DNA of 64,000 nt, taken from Bdellovibrio sp. ZAP7. GTDB taxonomy: Bacteria > Bdellovibrionota > Bdellovibrionia > Bdellovibrionales > Bdellovibrionaceae. Under the pieces are notes generated by a model that ran no database searches, was not told the DNA's origin, and saw nothing but the letters and a program-made list of their open reading frames with translations. A program made the translations under genes and the position numbers. Of the stretch, positions 52,604 to 60,626 are shown piece after piece. The first letter of the stretch is position 1. The number at the start of each line of letters is the position of its first letter. The DNA is taken from contig NZ_CP030082.1 in assembly GCF_006874645.1 (NCBI RefSeq), positions 2,914,001 to 2,978,000 on the forward strand. Direction: 5' to 3'.

Positions 52604-54928
52604 TTACTGCTGCGCCATTGCGCGAAGATCGTACTGCTCTTTATAAAAGTTCTTCTCAAAACGTTTGAACGATTCCAAACGAACTTCTGAGCCCAAGATG
52701 TCTTTCATACGAGTGACATTTTCTTTTTCAAAGGCGCGCATTTTATCGATGCCGTCTTTGATAAAGTCTGGATGAATTTTATTACGACGCTCTTGAAGCT
52801 CCTTCACTGTCGCATTGGCAGCCGCCAAGACCTGAAGGGATTTGTCTTCATCGATTCGCCATGTTTTTAGCAAGTACTGGGAAGCCGCTTTGTAGAACTT
52901 CTGCTGGAATTCATTATCCCCATAGGTCGCCGTAAAATTACGCGTGTAAATCACAGCATCCGTATAGGAATCCTTCATCTCGTCCACTTGCGGAGGATTG
53001 AAACGACGGCGCTCTAAATCCGCTGCGCGAGCGGCAGCTTCCTGTTGGGCCCTAGTGCCCATTGGATTTGAATCCTTACGAACACGGTCCAAAGCAATCT
53101 CTCCAGCGAAAACGATCACGATACCAGCCGCCAGACCCATCGAAGCCCAACGGACTTTTTCGTTCTTACGTTTTTTAACGATATCCGCAGGTTTTGCCTG
53201 AGTCGCAGAGCTTTGAGAAATCGACGACACACGACCTTCCACAGCTTCCTGAATTTGGTCTTGGACTTTTTGTTTGATCTTATTCCATTCGTTCACTTCC
53301 ACCAGCTGAACGACTTCTTTTTCCACGGCAATATGGATGTCGCGGATCATGCTGGCTTTCTTGTTCATGACATCTTCTACGAGGTCCTGTTCCATTTTCG
53401 CCAGGCGCTGGGACATTTCCAGACGCATTTCTTCCAAACGCTCCTCTTCACTGCGAGCCATTTGGGATTTTTCTTTTTCTAATTTTTCATTCAAGAAAAT
53501 CTTCTGTGCATCGAATTCTTTGAACAAGTGATTTTTCTTGTTTTCCACGTCGGAAATTTCAATCTGCAGGTTGGCCTGTTTGTGTTGAAGTTTTTTAAGA
53601 GCTTCCTCTGTGGCAGCACTGCGTTTCGTGTGATCATCAATCGAGGACTTCAAAGAATCCAAGGTCTGACGGTCAATATCGATATTTTCTTCAAGCTTAC
53701 GCAGTTCAGCCGTGGATTTTTCACGCAGTTCAGTGAACTCACGCTCTGCCGCTTCTTTACGGGAAAGGTATTCTACCTCCGCCGCTTGTTTTCTGCGCTC
53801 GTATTCAGCTTCAGAAGTCTGTTTAAGTTCTGTGGTATCCGCCAAAGTTTTCGCCAACGCGGTACGGGCCGTTTCTAAATCCTCTTTGATCACCGCAAGG
53901 GCGCTGGAATTTTTCAAAAGATCTTCTTTAACCGTAACCAGTTGATCATGGGTTTGCTGCGCTTGCATACGGGCAAATTCGATGATGCGAACAGCTTCAT
54001 CTTTAGCGTCTTTAATCGTCGCCGCATTTTCATTCTGCGCGGTTTGACGAGCTTGCTCTAAAGCTTCCGTCTTCATCTTCTCTGCCGCCAAGGTGGCCTC
54101 AGAGATTATGTCCTCGGCGTCGGCTTTTGCCTTTTGACGAAGTGATTGTACATACACGTCAACTTCTTCACGAAGTTCTTGCGCCATATTACGGGCATCA
54201 TGCAAAAGCTGATGGCCTTGACGTTGGTAGTCCGCCAAAATCGCATCAGCTTCTTTATGTGCCTCTGCGATTCGAGTTTGGTGAAAGATTTCAGCTTGAG
54301 CCTGGGCATCACGGGCTTTTTGATAAATGGCCTGAGTGCGCTTTTCAGCCTGCTTCTCCCCTTCCAATACGATTTGTGCAGCTGCACGTTTGGCATCGTG
54401 GAGAATCTTTTCTGCTTGGAAAGGAGCCTGACTTGGTGCCGGCATTGCGATCGTATCTTCGTGACCGGTCTTTTCTTCGTAATCTAACTTTTTCGGAATC
54501 TTGGGTACAGACAAAGACGGCGATAAAGGATTCGCCTCTTGTTTACGCGCCACTGGAACATCTTGCGCCGGAACCGGTTCTGGTTCAGGTTCGAGTTCGG
54601 GCATGGGGGCTGCGACTTCATCGGTTTCGAGATCGAATACTAGAATGAATTCAGAACGCCCCAGCTGCAGCTTATCGCTGCTCGTGATATTAACGGGTGT
54701 ACCTTGAACCATTTTATTGCCGTTTAAGAAGGTGCCGTTGGAGGAGTTCTTATCTTCGATAAAGATTTGATTCCAACGGCGACTGACGACTAGATGCACA
54801 CGGCTGACGTGGGTGTCATTTAAAGACAGGTCACAATCCAAGGATCTACCAATGGTAAAGGAATCCTTCATCACCTCTTTGGTGATTGCTTGATCCTTCC
54901 TGTGGATGGTTACCGTAAACTTTGTCAA
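52604..54928 (-). CDS. FHA-domain protein with long coiled coil and a membrane helix
   Basis: The 774-residue protein starts with an FHA domain (IGRSLDCDLSLND, SRVHLVV, NSSNGTFLNG; residues 22-95), which binds phosphothreonine peptides. It continues with a Glu/Pro-rich linker, an Ala/Glu/Lys/Gln-rich coiled coil (about 165-570), one membrane helix (about 598-618) and a C-terminal domain of about 150 residues. It starts with TTG. It is the last of three minus-strand genes with MotA- and MotB-like proteins. A link between threonine-kinase signalling and an ion-driven motor is inferred from this layout. Confidence 0.8.
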   Translation of the reverse strand: MTKFTVTIHRKDQAITKEVMKDSFTIGRSLDCDLSLNDTHVSRVHLVVSRRWNQIFIEDKNSSNGTFLNGNKMVQGTPVNITSSDKLQLGRSEFILVFDLETDEVAAPMPELEPEPEPVPAQDVPVARKQEANPLSPSLSVPKIPKKLDYEEKTGHEDTIAMPAPSQAPFQAEKILHDAKRAAAQIVLEGEKQAEKRTQAIYQKARDAQAQAEIFHQTRIAEAHKEADAILADYQRQGHQLLHDARNMAQELREEVDVYVQSLRQKAKADAEDIISEATLAAEKMKTEALEQARQTAQNENAATIKDAKDEAVRIIEFARMQAQQTHDQLVTVKEDLLKNSSALAVIKEDLETARTALAKTLADTTELKQTSEAEYERRKQAAEVEYLSRKEAAEREFTELREKSTAELRKLEENIDIDRQTLDSLKSSIDDHTKRSAATEEALKKLQHKQANLQIEISDVENKKNHLFKEFDAQKIFLNEKLEKEKSQMARSEEERLEEMRLEMSQRLAKMEQDLVEDVMNKKASMIRDIHIAVEKEVVQLVEVNEWNKIKQKVQDQIQEAVEGRVSSISQSSATQAKPADIVKKRKNEKVRWASMGLAAGIVIVFAGEIALDRVRKDSNPMGTRAQQEAAARAADLERRRFNPPQVDEMKDSYTDAVIYTRNFTATYGDNEFQQKFYKAASQYLLKTWRIDEDKSLQVLAAANATVKELQERRNKIHPDFIKDGIDKMRAFEKENVTRMKDILGSEVRLESFKRFEKNFYKEQYDLRAMAQQ

Positions 54929-54967
54929 ACTCGCCTAGCTCCTGGCTGAGTCCCCTTTTTCTTAGGA

Positions 54968-55873
54968 CTAAGCCCCCCGCGCGACTGATGGTGCTTTGTT
55001 GATCTCGTTGTTTAGAGCATCTTCAGCCAAAGCCTCAACAGCATCTCGGTGTTCATCAAATGGTTTTTCGTGATCCGGATAATTATTGTTATCGGCACGA
55101 TACCACAATTGATCAAGGGCACTTTCGAAGCGATCTACCATAGAAACATATGAACGGTCTGGGTTGAACATCGTATTTGAGATATGAGATGCCAATGAGA
55201 ACACGATACCTGCGATAGAAGTCCCCATTGCGAAGGAAATCTCGTGAAGGAAGCGGTCCATGATGTTTTTAGTTCCCTCAAGGTCCTGCATGTTCATCGT
55301 ACCGAGCTCCTGTAGACCACCGGCAATCCCGATGAAAGTCCCGAGGATACCGCCGATAACAAAAAGACCCGGAAGAAGGCTAATAAGGTCGTTCGTACTG
55401 GACATTGGTAAGATACCAAAAATACGATTGAAGCATGGATTGTGCTGGAAGGTCGCTTTTGTGATGTTGATCAACTTTGGCGTCTCTTCAGTCCACTTCA
55501 AGAACTTCAATTGCTTCAAAATATCTTTTACCAACCAAGCACACCCCTGGCGGATCAAGAAAATACGATCGCTGATAGCCATCACTGAATCCGGCTTACG
55601 ACGTTTCATACGATCACGTACTTCAAAGATTTCATAATAAGTTCTCTCTAACATGCGTTTTGAAAGCACATAGAAAGAAACGTCTTTCACTTTGCCTGGA
55701 ACTTCTGCGTGCATATAACGATTCACACGTTTTTCAAATTCAATGGCAAACCATTCATGACGACGTACCGTAAAGTAAATCACCGAACGGAAAAACAATC
55801 CCAGCACGAATACCGCGGCCATCGCATATGGCAGCCCCAGGATAAAATATTGAGCTATAGCAGCCTTATTCAC
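54968..55873 (-). CDS. MotA/TolQ/ExbB-type proton-channel protein
   Basis: The 301-residue protein has membrane helices near residues 10-33, 166-188 and 213-235. The latter two carry LPGLFVIGGILGTFIGIAGGL and EISFAMGTSIAGIVFSLASHI, which match the MotA/TolQ/ExbB and ZorA core. A cytoplasmic helical domain lies between the first and second helix. Such proteins form pentamers around dimers of a MotB-like partner, encoded 12 bp upstream here. No long C-terminal tail as in ZorA is present. Confidence 0.85.
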   Translation of the reverse strand: MNKAAIAQYFILGLPYAMAAVFVLGLFFRSVIYFTVRRHEWFAIEFEKRVNRYMHAEVPGKVKDVSFYVLSKRMLERTYYEIFEVRDRMKRRKPDSVMAISDRIFLIRQGCAWLVKDILKQLKFLKWTEETPKLINITKATFQHNPCFNRIFGILPMSSTNDLISLLPGLFVIGGILGTFIGIAGGLQELGTMNMQDLEGTKNIMDRFLHEISFAMGTSIAGIVFSLASHISNTMFNPDRSYVSMVDRFESALDQLWYRADNNNYPDHEKPFDEHRDAVEALAEDALNNEINKAPSVARGA

Positions 55874-55885
55874 GTCCCACCCCTT

Positions 55886-57526
55886 TTATTTCTTTTGATC
55901 CATTGAGAAGCGGATGATAACCCGCTGAGCTTTTTTACAGTCATTTTGCTTACAGAATTCAGCCGCCGTAGCAACGCCACGGTTCTGAACTTTCATGACT
56001 TCCAGGAAGCTTCGTCCTGAGACCTTCATTAACGACATCAACTGCTTTTGATGATCGAACTTTACGTTCTGATCATCCAACATATAGTTAAAGATCGACT
56101 TCGCACGACGGTACGAAAGGTCCATATTATATTTCAATGCTTCTTTGTCTGCCGGATTATTACTCTTAGGGTCGATGAAACGACCTTGATAAGTCGGAGA
56201 CGCGAATCCCACGATCTCCACTGCAGACACTTTGTCGGAGATTTTCGGATTGCCGAACAAAGAACGTGAGTAAATCGGCATGGCCTTTTCGATCACACCT
56301 TTCATCTCACGCTTCAATCTATCAGAGTCGTTATCGAAGTATTGTTGACCGAAATCCAAAACGACGTCCCCGGTTTGACCATCAATTTCAGCTTTGATAC
56401 CCGCCTTGGCGAATCCTTTGCTGATTTCATTAGCCACGGATTTACGCGCTTCAATTTCTGCACGTGCTTGCGCCAACTGACCTTCTGTTTCGCCAAGTTT
56501 GCCCTTCAAGTTTCCAAGCTCACCTTTAAGATTACCCACTTGCCCTTGAAGATGTCCCAACTGGCCTTTTGCTTGACCCAGTTCACCTTTGGCAGCTTCA
56601 AGTTGTCCACTTGTTTGCGCCAAAGCCCCTTTGGTATTCATAAGTTCGCTATTAACGGCACCCAATTTGCCTTTAACTTCACCCAACTGACCTTGAAGGC
56701 CACGGGCTTCGCCCTCTTTCTGAGCCAGCAAACCTTTAGTTTTATTAAGATCGCTTTGTGTTTGACCTAATTGAGCGTTGGCTTCCTGTAACTGAGCATT
56801 ATATTGAGCGTTCGCATTGCTCAAACGAGCAATGTGAGAATTCGCATCAGCTTTTGCCTGCGCCATTTGTTTTTCAAACTTTGCTTTGTTCAATTTGTTG
56901 GCTTTGTATGCCCACTTCAACTCAGCAACACGCTTTTGCAACTTGTCTTCCGTCGCAGCAATTTGCTGCTCACCCTGGGCAATCAACTGCTTCTTTTGGG
57001 CGATATCTTTGTTCAAATCTGTAATTTGATTTTCTTGATCATCGATTGTGACGTCTTGATCTTTAATCAAGTCATCGCGATTGATGATTTTCGCTTTGGC
57101 CATTTTATTGGCATTCATCACGTTACGAACCATCTGTTGATATTTATTAAGTGCTTTGGCTTTTTTATCGTTTTCCAAAGCTTGCTGCACCAACTTGTCC
57201 TTTTCAGACTTGGCGTCTTCTTGAAGAAGCGTGAGCTTATCCATCAACTCCTGGTATTCCTGCGCTTCGTCCTTCGGCGCCTGGTTTGCCAAATAGTCGT
57301 TCTTCACCGACTCATACATATTGAGTTGATGCTGAAGCTCTTCGACTTGCATCGTAAGCTTTTGATTTTCAATTTGTCCTCTAAGAGCGTCAGTTCCGGT
57401 TCTTAAACTTGCTACGACATATAGAAGTAGAAAGATCGTACTAAGTCCTAAGAATAAGTCTGAATACGATGTCCAGAAGCTATCCTCAGAATGGCCACCC
57501 TTGTGTTTTTCATAATTAAACGACAT
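55886..57526 (-). CDS. MotB/OmpA-type protein with very long coiled coil
   Basis: The 546-residue protein has a cytoplasmic N-terminus and one membrane helix with Asp23 in SYSDLFLGLSTIF, the position of the proton-binding Asp in MotB. A coiled coil spans about residues 45-360, its second half built of repeats such as KGELGNLKGKLGETEGQLA. An OmpA-like peptidoglycan-binding domain ends the chain (GFASPTYQGRF...NMDLSYRRAKSI). The coiled coil is far longer than in MotB. ATG 57526 is chosen over an upstream GTG. First gene of the operon with MotA-like and FHA proteins. Confidence 0.85.
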   Translation of the reverse strand: MSFNYEKHKGGHSEDSFWTSYSDLFLGLSTIFLLLYVVASLRTGTDALRGQIENQKLTMQVEELQHQLNMYESVKNDYLANQAPKDEAQEYQELMDKLTLLQEDAKSEKDKLVQQALENDKKAKALNKYQQMVRNVMNANKMAKAKIINRDDLIKDQDVTIDDQENQITDLNKDIAQKKQLIAQGEQQIAATEDKLQKRVAELKWAYKANKLNKAKFEKQMAQAKADANSHIARLSNANAQYNAQLQEANAQLGQTQSDLNKTKGLLAQKEGEARGLQGQLGEVKGKLGAVNSELMNTKGALAQTSGQLEAAKGELGQAKGQLGHLQGQVGNLKGELGNLKGKLGETEGQLAQARAEIEARKSVANEISKGFAKAGIKAEIDGQTGDVVLDFGQQYFDNDSDRLKREMKGVIEKAMPIYSRSLFGNPKISDKVSAVEIVGFASPTYQGRFIDPKSNNPADKEALKYNMDLSYRRAKSIFNYMLDDQNVKFDHQKQLMSLMKVSGRSFLEVMKVQNRGVATAAEFCKQNDCKKAQRVIIRFSMDQKK

Positions 57527-57830
57527 AACAAACACACCCCACTGCAGCTAAAAGCTTAGCAGGGACTAAATCCGAGTGGGTGTATCATTTATGGAAATCC
57601 CGACCTTTATTGAGTTAAAAACGTCAATTTGTATTCCACCAACTGAGTCTAGGACACGAATGTTCGAAATTTCGTTTAATGTTTATTCACGTTAGTCTAG
57701 GAGACATGAGACTGCCAACAGTTCATTCGTTTCAACAGTTTATGCGCGTTTCCTTGAACATTTTCTCACAGGTGTAAGTTTCTGGAGCGAATTTGTATTT
57801 TGCAAAGCCCCTGATGTGTATCAGGTATCA
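57527..57830. other. 304-bp gap upstream of the MotB-like operon
   Basis: Non-coding on both strands. It must hold the promoter of the three-gene operon, but no hexamer pair with standard spacing stood out. A small hairpin, CCTGAT-GTGT-ATCAGG at 57811-57826, lies just past the DUF5522 stop and may weakly end that transcript. Two similar GTCTAGGA stretches occur near 57652 and 57695. Confidence 0.35.
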
Positions 57831-58025
57831 CTATTTATTATGTGTCTTTTCTCTTTTGTAAGGGCAATGTCTGCAACCGGAGTTACAGCAATGACCACGC
57901 TTTAAGTGGTTCAGTTCGGTGAAGACTTGATAGCCCGTTTTAGGATCGATATAAAAAAGTTTTCCCTCTGAGCAAGCCTGCTCATGAAGTCTTTCGATTT
58001 CTTGTTGTTCTTTTGATTCACTCAC
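57831..58025 (-). CDS. DUF5522 family small protein
   Basis: A 64-residue protein with the family pattern FYIDPKTGYQVFTELNHLKRG and the cysteine cluster GHCCNSGCRHCPY, presumably metal-binding. Function is unknown. It lies 6 bp downstream of the Rrf2 regulator gene and shares its transcript. Confidence 0.8.
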   Translation of the reverse strand: MSESKEQQEIERLHEQACSEGKLFYIDPKTGYQVFTELNHLKRGHCCNSGCRHCPYKREKTHNK

Positions 58026-58031
58026 CGGGAC

Positions 58032-58439
58032 TTAAACTTTTTGTGTGAGCTCAGCGAGTTTGATTTTACTCAGGTAAGCCATCGAGTGATTCTCGAGACC
58101 TGCAGTCACATCGCACATGATTTTTTTCATCGCGCAGGAAACTGCACATTGCTTCAGTGGCTCTTTATCTGGCGTATTCAACAAAGGTTTGCCTGATACG
58201 GCCATGTAGATATCTTTAAGAGTGATATCTTTGCGCTGTTGATTCAAACGCACTCCACCTGCTTTGCCCTTAAAGCTTTCAACCAAACCAGCTTCCACAA
58301 GTTTTGCAAGCAAACGACGAATGACCGTGGGATTTGTACGAATGCTTGATGCCAATACTTCAGAGGTCATGAGCTCACCTTGGTGGTAACTAAGAACCGT
58401 CATGATATGAACTGATACAGAAAATCTTTGATCAAGCAT
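58032..58439 (-). CDS. Rrf2-family transcriptional regulator, leaderless
   Basis: The 135-residue protein has an N-terminal winged helix (VHIMTVLSYHQGELMTSEVLASSI) and a C-terminal Cys cluster (QCAVSCAMKKIMC), so it probably senses redox state, iron-sulfur clusters or nitrosative stress. An in-frame ATG at 58457 is upstream, but ATG 58439 fits better: it lies seven bases after a TATAAT that has TTGTTT 17 bp before it, so the mRNA would start at the ATG itself. Upstream, on the opposite strand, is a nitroreductase gene that may be its target. Confidence 0.8.
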   Translation of the reverse strand: MLDQRFSVSVHIMTVLSYHQGELMTSEVLASSIRTNPTVIRRLLAKLVEAGLVESFKGKAGGVRLNQQRKDITLKDIYMAVSGKPLLNTPDKEPLKQCAVSCAMKKIMCDVTAGLENHSMAYLSKIKLAELTQKV

Positions 58440-58445
58440 GGGATC

Positions 58446-58474
58446 ATTATAGCCCATGACGCAAAATTAAACAA
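58446..58474 (-). promoter_or_regulatory. Sigma-70 promoter producing a leaderless Rrf2 mRNA
   Basis: Minus strand: TTGTTT (58469-58474), 17 bp, TATAAT (58446-58451). The start codon ATG at 58437-58439 begins seven bases after the -10 hexamer. Confidence 0.75.
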
Positions 58475-58552
58475 CGAGAAGCATTTTTTGCCTCCAAAAC
58501 ACCCCTATTTTCAATCATTTGAGGAATAGTCAGTTTAAATGTGCGTTTTACT

Positions 58553-58606
58553 GTTGCATTTAAAGCCAATCGGGTTCATATTGTGCTTGTATCGGTTACA
58601 TTTAAA
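58553..58606. promoter_or_regulatory. Direct repeats in the nitroreductase promoter region
   Basis: GTTGCATTTAAA at 58553-58564 and GTTACATTTAAA at 58595-58606 match at 11 of 12 positions, 42 bp apart (four helical turns). They lie between the divergent Rrf2 and nitroreductase genes and could be Rrf2 operators. Confidence 0.4.
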
Positions 58607-58619
58607 AGGAGTCCCAGAA

Positions 58620-59261
58620 ATGGCAAATAATCAAATCCAAGAAGCTCTTGAGTGGCGTTATGCAGTTAAAAAGTTCGACCCGACTAAAAAAATCTCTGAT
58701 AAGGACTTCAATACATTGTTGGAATCCTTAAAACTCGCCCCCTCTTCTTATGGAGTGCAACCTTGGAAATTCCTGGTAATCGAAAACCCTAAGGTCCGTG
58801 AAGAGTTAAAACCTGTTTCATGGGGACAAACGCAGATCACAGATGCCAGCCATCAAATCGTCTTCTTATATAAAGACGTGATGGATGAGGCTTTTGTACA
58901 AAAGTACCTGGAGCGCATTGCTGAAGTTCGCGGTGCGAGCTTGGAGTCTCTGCAGGGTTTAAAAGACATGTTAATTAATAATCTGGTCAAAGCCCCGGAG
59001 GAAAAAATCAGAGTTTGGTCTCAACGCCAAGCCTATATCGCCATGGGTTTTTTACTGGAAACTGCAGCCCTTCTGAAAATTGATGCCACTCCGATGGAAG
59101 GCTTCAGTGCTTCAGATTATGACCGCATCCTAAAGCTCGAAGGCACCGGATGGAAATCTGTTGCTACCGTAACATTGGGATACCGTCACTCTGAAGATTC
59201 ATTTCAAAATCTTAAAAAGGTCCGCTTTGCTGACGAAGCACTGATTGAATACGTGAAGTAG
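58620..59261 (+). CDS. Oxygen-insensitive NAD(P)H nitroreductase-family flavoprotein
   Basis: The 213-residue protein has the nitroreductase FMN-binding pattern: EWRYAVKKFDPTKKIS, LAPSSYGVQPWKFLVI and a late GYRHSED...KVRF. The family reduces nitro groups, quinones or flavins with NAD(P)H. ATG 58620 follows AAAAGGAG; a longer frame from 58539 runs through the promoter. It is divergent from the Rrf2 regulator, as is common for redox-stress pairs, and ends in a strong terminator. Confidence 0.88.
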   Translation: MANNQIQEALEWRYAVKKFDPTKKISDKDFNTLLESLKLAPSSYGVQPWKFLVIENPKVREELKPVSWGQTQITDASHQIVFLYKDVMDEAFVQKYLERIAEVRGASLESLQGLKDMLINNLVKAPEEKIRVWSQRQAYIAMGFLLETAALLKIDATPMEGFSASDYDRILKLEGTGWKSVATVTLGYRHSEDSFQNLKKVRFADEALIEYVK

Positions 59262-59271
59262 ACCTGTCCTG

Positions 59272-59310
59272 AAAGCTCGCTCCCTTCCTCCGGAGCGGGC
59301 TTTTTCTTTT
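59272..59310 (+). terminator. Rho-independent terminator of the nitroreductase gene
   Basis: AAAGCTCGCTCC and GGAGCGGGCTTT form a 12-bp stem (one G-T pair) with an 8-nt loop, followed by TTCTTTTT. Confidence 0.9.
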
Positions 59311-59318
59311 TATTATAC

Positions 59319-59430
59319 GGTGAAAAAGATCCACCCACTTCGTTGTCGGTGCTTTCCTCGCTCCGAAATACTGGTAAGTACGCCTCCGCTGCGGGAAGTG
59401 CCTCCACCTCGCGGTTGAATCTTTTTGACC
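59319..59430. repeat. 112-bp palindromic element (MITE/REP-like)
   Basis: The ends GGTGAAAAAGATCCACC and GGTCAAAAAGATTCAACC (other end, reverse complement) form an imperfect terminal inverted repeat; the interior is GC-rich with further inverted segments. Nothing codes here. The interior shares a 17/20 core with 24820-24839 and the general layout of 13519-13618. Confidence 0.6.
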
Positions 59431-59546
59431 GTTTAATCAGTTGTAGGCCTGAACTCTATTAACCGTGGGGAGCAGGCCTAAGACATGCAAAGCTCCACAG
59501 GGAATCGGACACCTTGTGGAGCTTTGTCTGTTTTGAATTCTATGAA

Positions 59547-60470
59547 TTAGAAGTAATAGACGTCGAAAGGGATTTGGCCTTTTTGGTGGGCTTTTTCAGG
59601 GCCGCTGCCATAGACTCGAACTTCGATGTATTTTTCTTTCACGATCACAACCACTGGATTCAAGTAGCCTAAACCCAAAGCATCTTTTGGTTTGATCACG
59701 TGCGCTTGGGCGTCGGAAAAGCGGAACTCTTCCAAAAGCTTCAAAGTATCTGTTTCACGGATCGCAGTTTCAAGTTTTGCGTCCATCACTGCGAAATCAA
59801 GATCGCTGGTTTTTTCATAGGCTTTGCCATTCACGAAACTGCCGTAAAGAACGATCGGCGCCTGCCCTTTTCCTTGTACCAGAAATTTTTCCTGCAAACG
59901 CATGGCTGTTAGCAACACGTCCGCACCTTCGATGGCGATCGGCGAATCTGTTAATTCAGAGATGTGTTTAAAATAAAGGTCGAAGGTTTTCTCAAGTGGG
60001 GCCTGGCGCTCGACCATCATGTATTTGAACCATGTACGCACATTAGAATATTCAGAAACCATCACATCCAAATGGCGCTTAAAGAACTTTACTGGGCCGT
60101 CTTTTGAATACTTTAAAAGCTTCACATCGTTATAGTTCTCAAACACCAGCTGCATCATTTCGCGCTTTTGTTCGGGGCTAAGCTTTGCAAAACGAACTTT
60201 TACTAAATCCAAAGATTGCGACTTTTGATCAATGGTCTCAAAGCCCATAAGCTTTTGATAGCGAGCCATAGCGTCCAAAACCTTTTTGGAATTCACATGT
60301 TGCGCGATAAATTTCGCATAGGCTTCAGACTGCGGAGCTAAGTTCGCATCGCTGTCATACTTGGTTTCAAAGACATGAGTGCACATGTACTTAACGGCAT
60401 GAGCCTGACTGACTGTCAGAAATGCCAACGAGGCCAAAAGAATTTTGGAGATTGTGATCGAACTTTTCAT
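59547..60470 (-). CDS. Secreted nucleotidyltransferase-fold protein
   Basis: A 307-residue protein with a typical signal peptide (residues 1-26, ending SQAHA). A C-terminal domain has YGSFVNGKAYEKTSDLDFAV: Gly210-Ser211 and Asp223-Leu-Asp225 are the signature of the polymerase-beta/MNT nucleotidyltransferase superfamily. The N-terminal 170 residues are helical and unrecognised. Such enzymes use ATP or other NTPs, which are not available in the periplasm, so it may work outside the cell or in prey, or may be inactive. Not part of an operon. Confidence 0.65.
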   Translation of the reverse strand: MKSSITISKILLASLAFLTVSQAHAVKYMCTHVFETKYDSDANLAPQSEAYAKFIAQHVNSKKVLDAMARYQKLMGFETIDQKSQSLDLVKVRFAKLSPEQKREMMQLVFENYNDVKLLKYSKDGPVKFFKRHLDVMVSEYSNVRTWFKYMMVERQAPLEKTFDLYFKHISELTDSPIAIEGADVLLTAMRLQEKFLVQGKGQAPIVLYGSFVNGKAYEKTSDLDFAVMDAKLETAIRETDTLKLLEEFRFSDAQAHVIKPKDALGLGYLNPVVVIVKEKYIEVRVYGSGPEKAHQKGQIPFDVYYF

Positions 60471-60596
60471 ATCGGGAACCTAAGAAGCAAGAAGTTCACC
60501 ACTCTAAAAACGATTAGGGCTCAATTGAAGAGACCTTGGGTGTACATAAGGTAAACAGGTGACGCCGCAGGGAAACCCCACCCCCTCTGACTCCAT

Positions 60597-60625
60597 AAAA
60601 AAGGCCCCCTCTCGGGAGCCTTTTT
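60597..60625 (-). terminator. Rho-independent terminator of the ABC transporter gene
   Basis: Minus strand: AAAAAGGCTCCC, loop GAGA, GGGGGCCTTTTTT. The stem is about 10 bp with a T-run of six; it begins just past the stop at 60627. Confidence 0.85.
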
Positions 60626-60626
60626 C

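Noticed and set aside
52604-57526. Canonical Zorya or MotAB defence/flagellar locus
   Set aside because: The MotA-like protein lacks the long ZorA tail, no ZorC, ZorD or ZorE genes are near, and the FHA protein is not part of those systems.
59204-59407. 67-codon frame in the 59.3-kb spacer
   Set aside because: It spans a terminator and the palindromic element; a shadow of repeat sequence.
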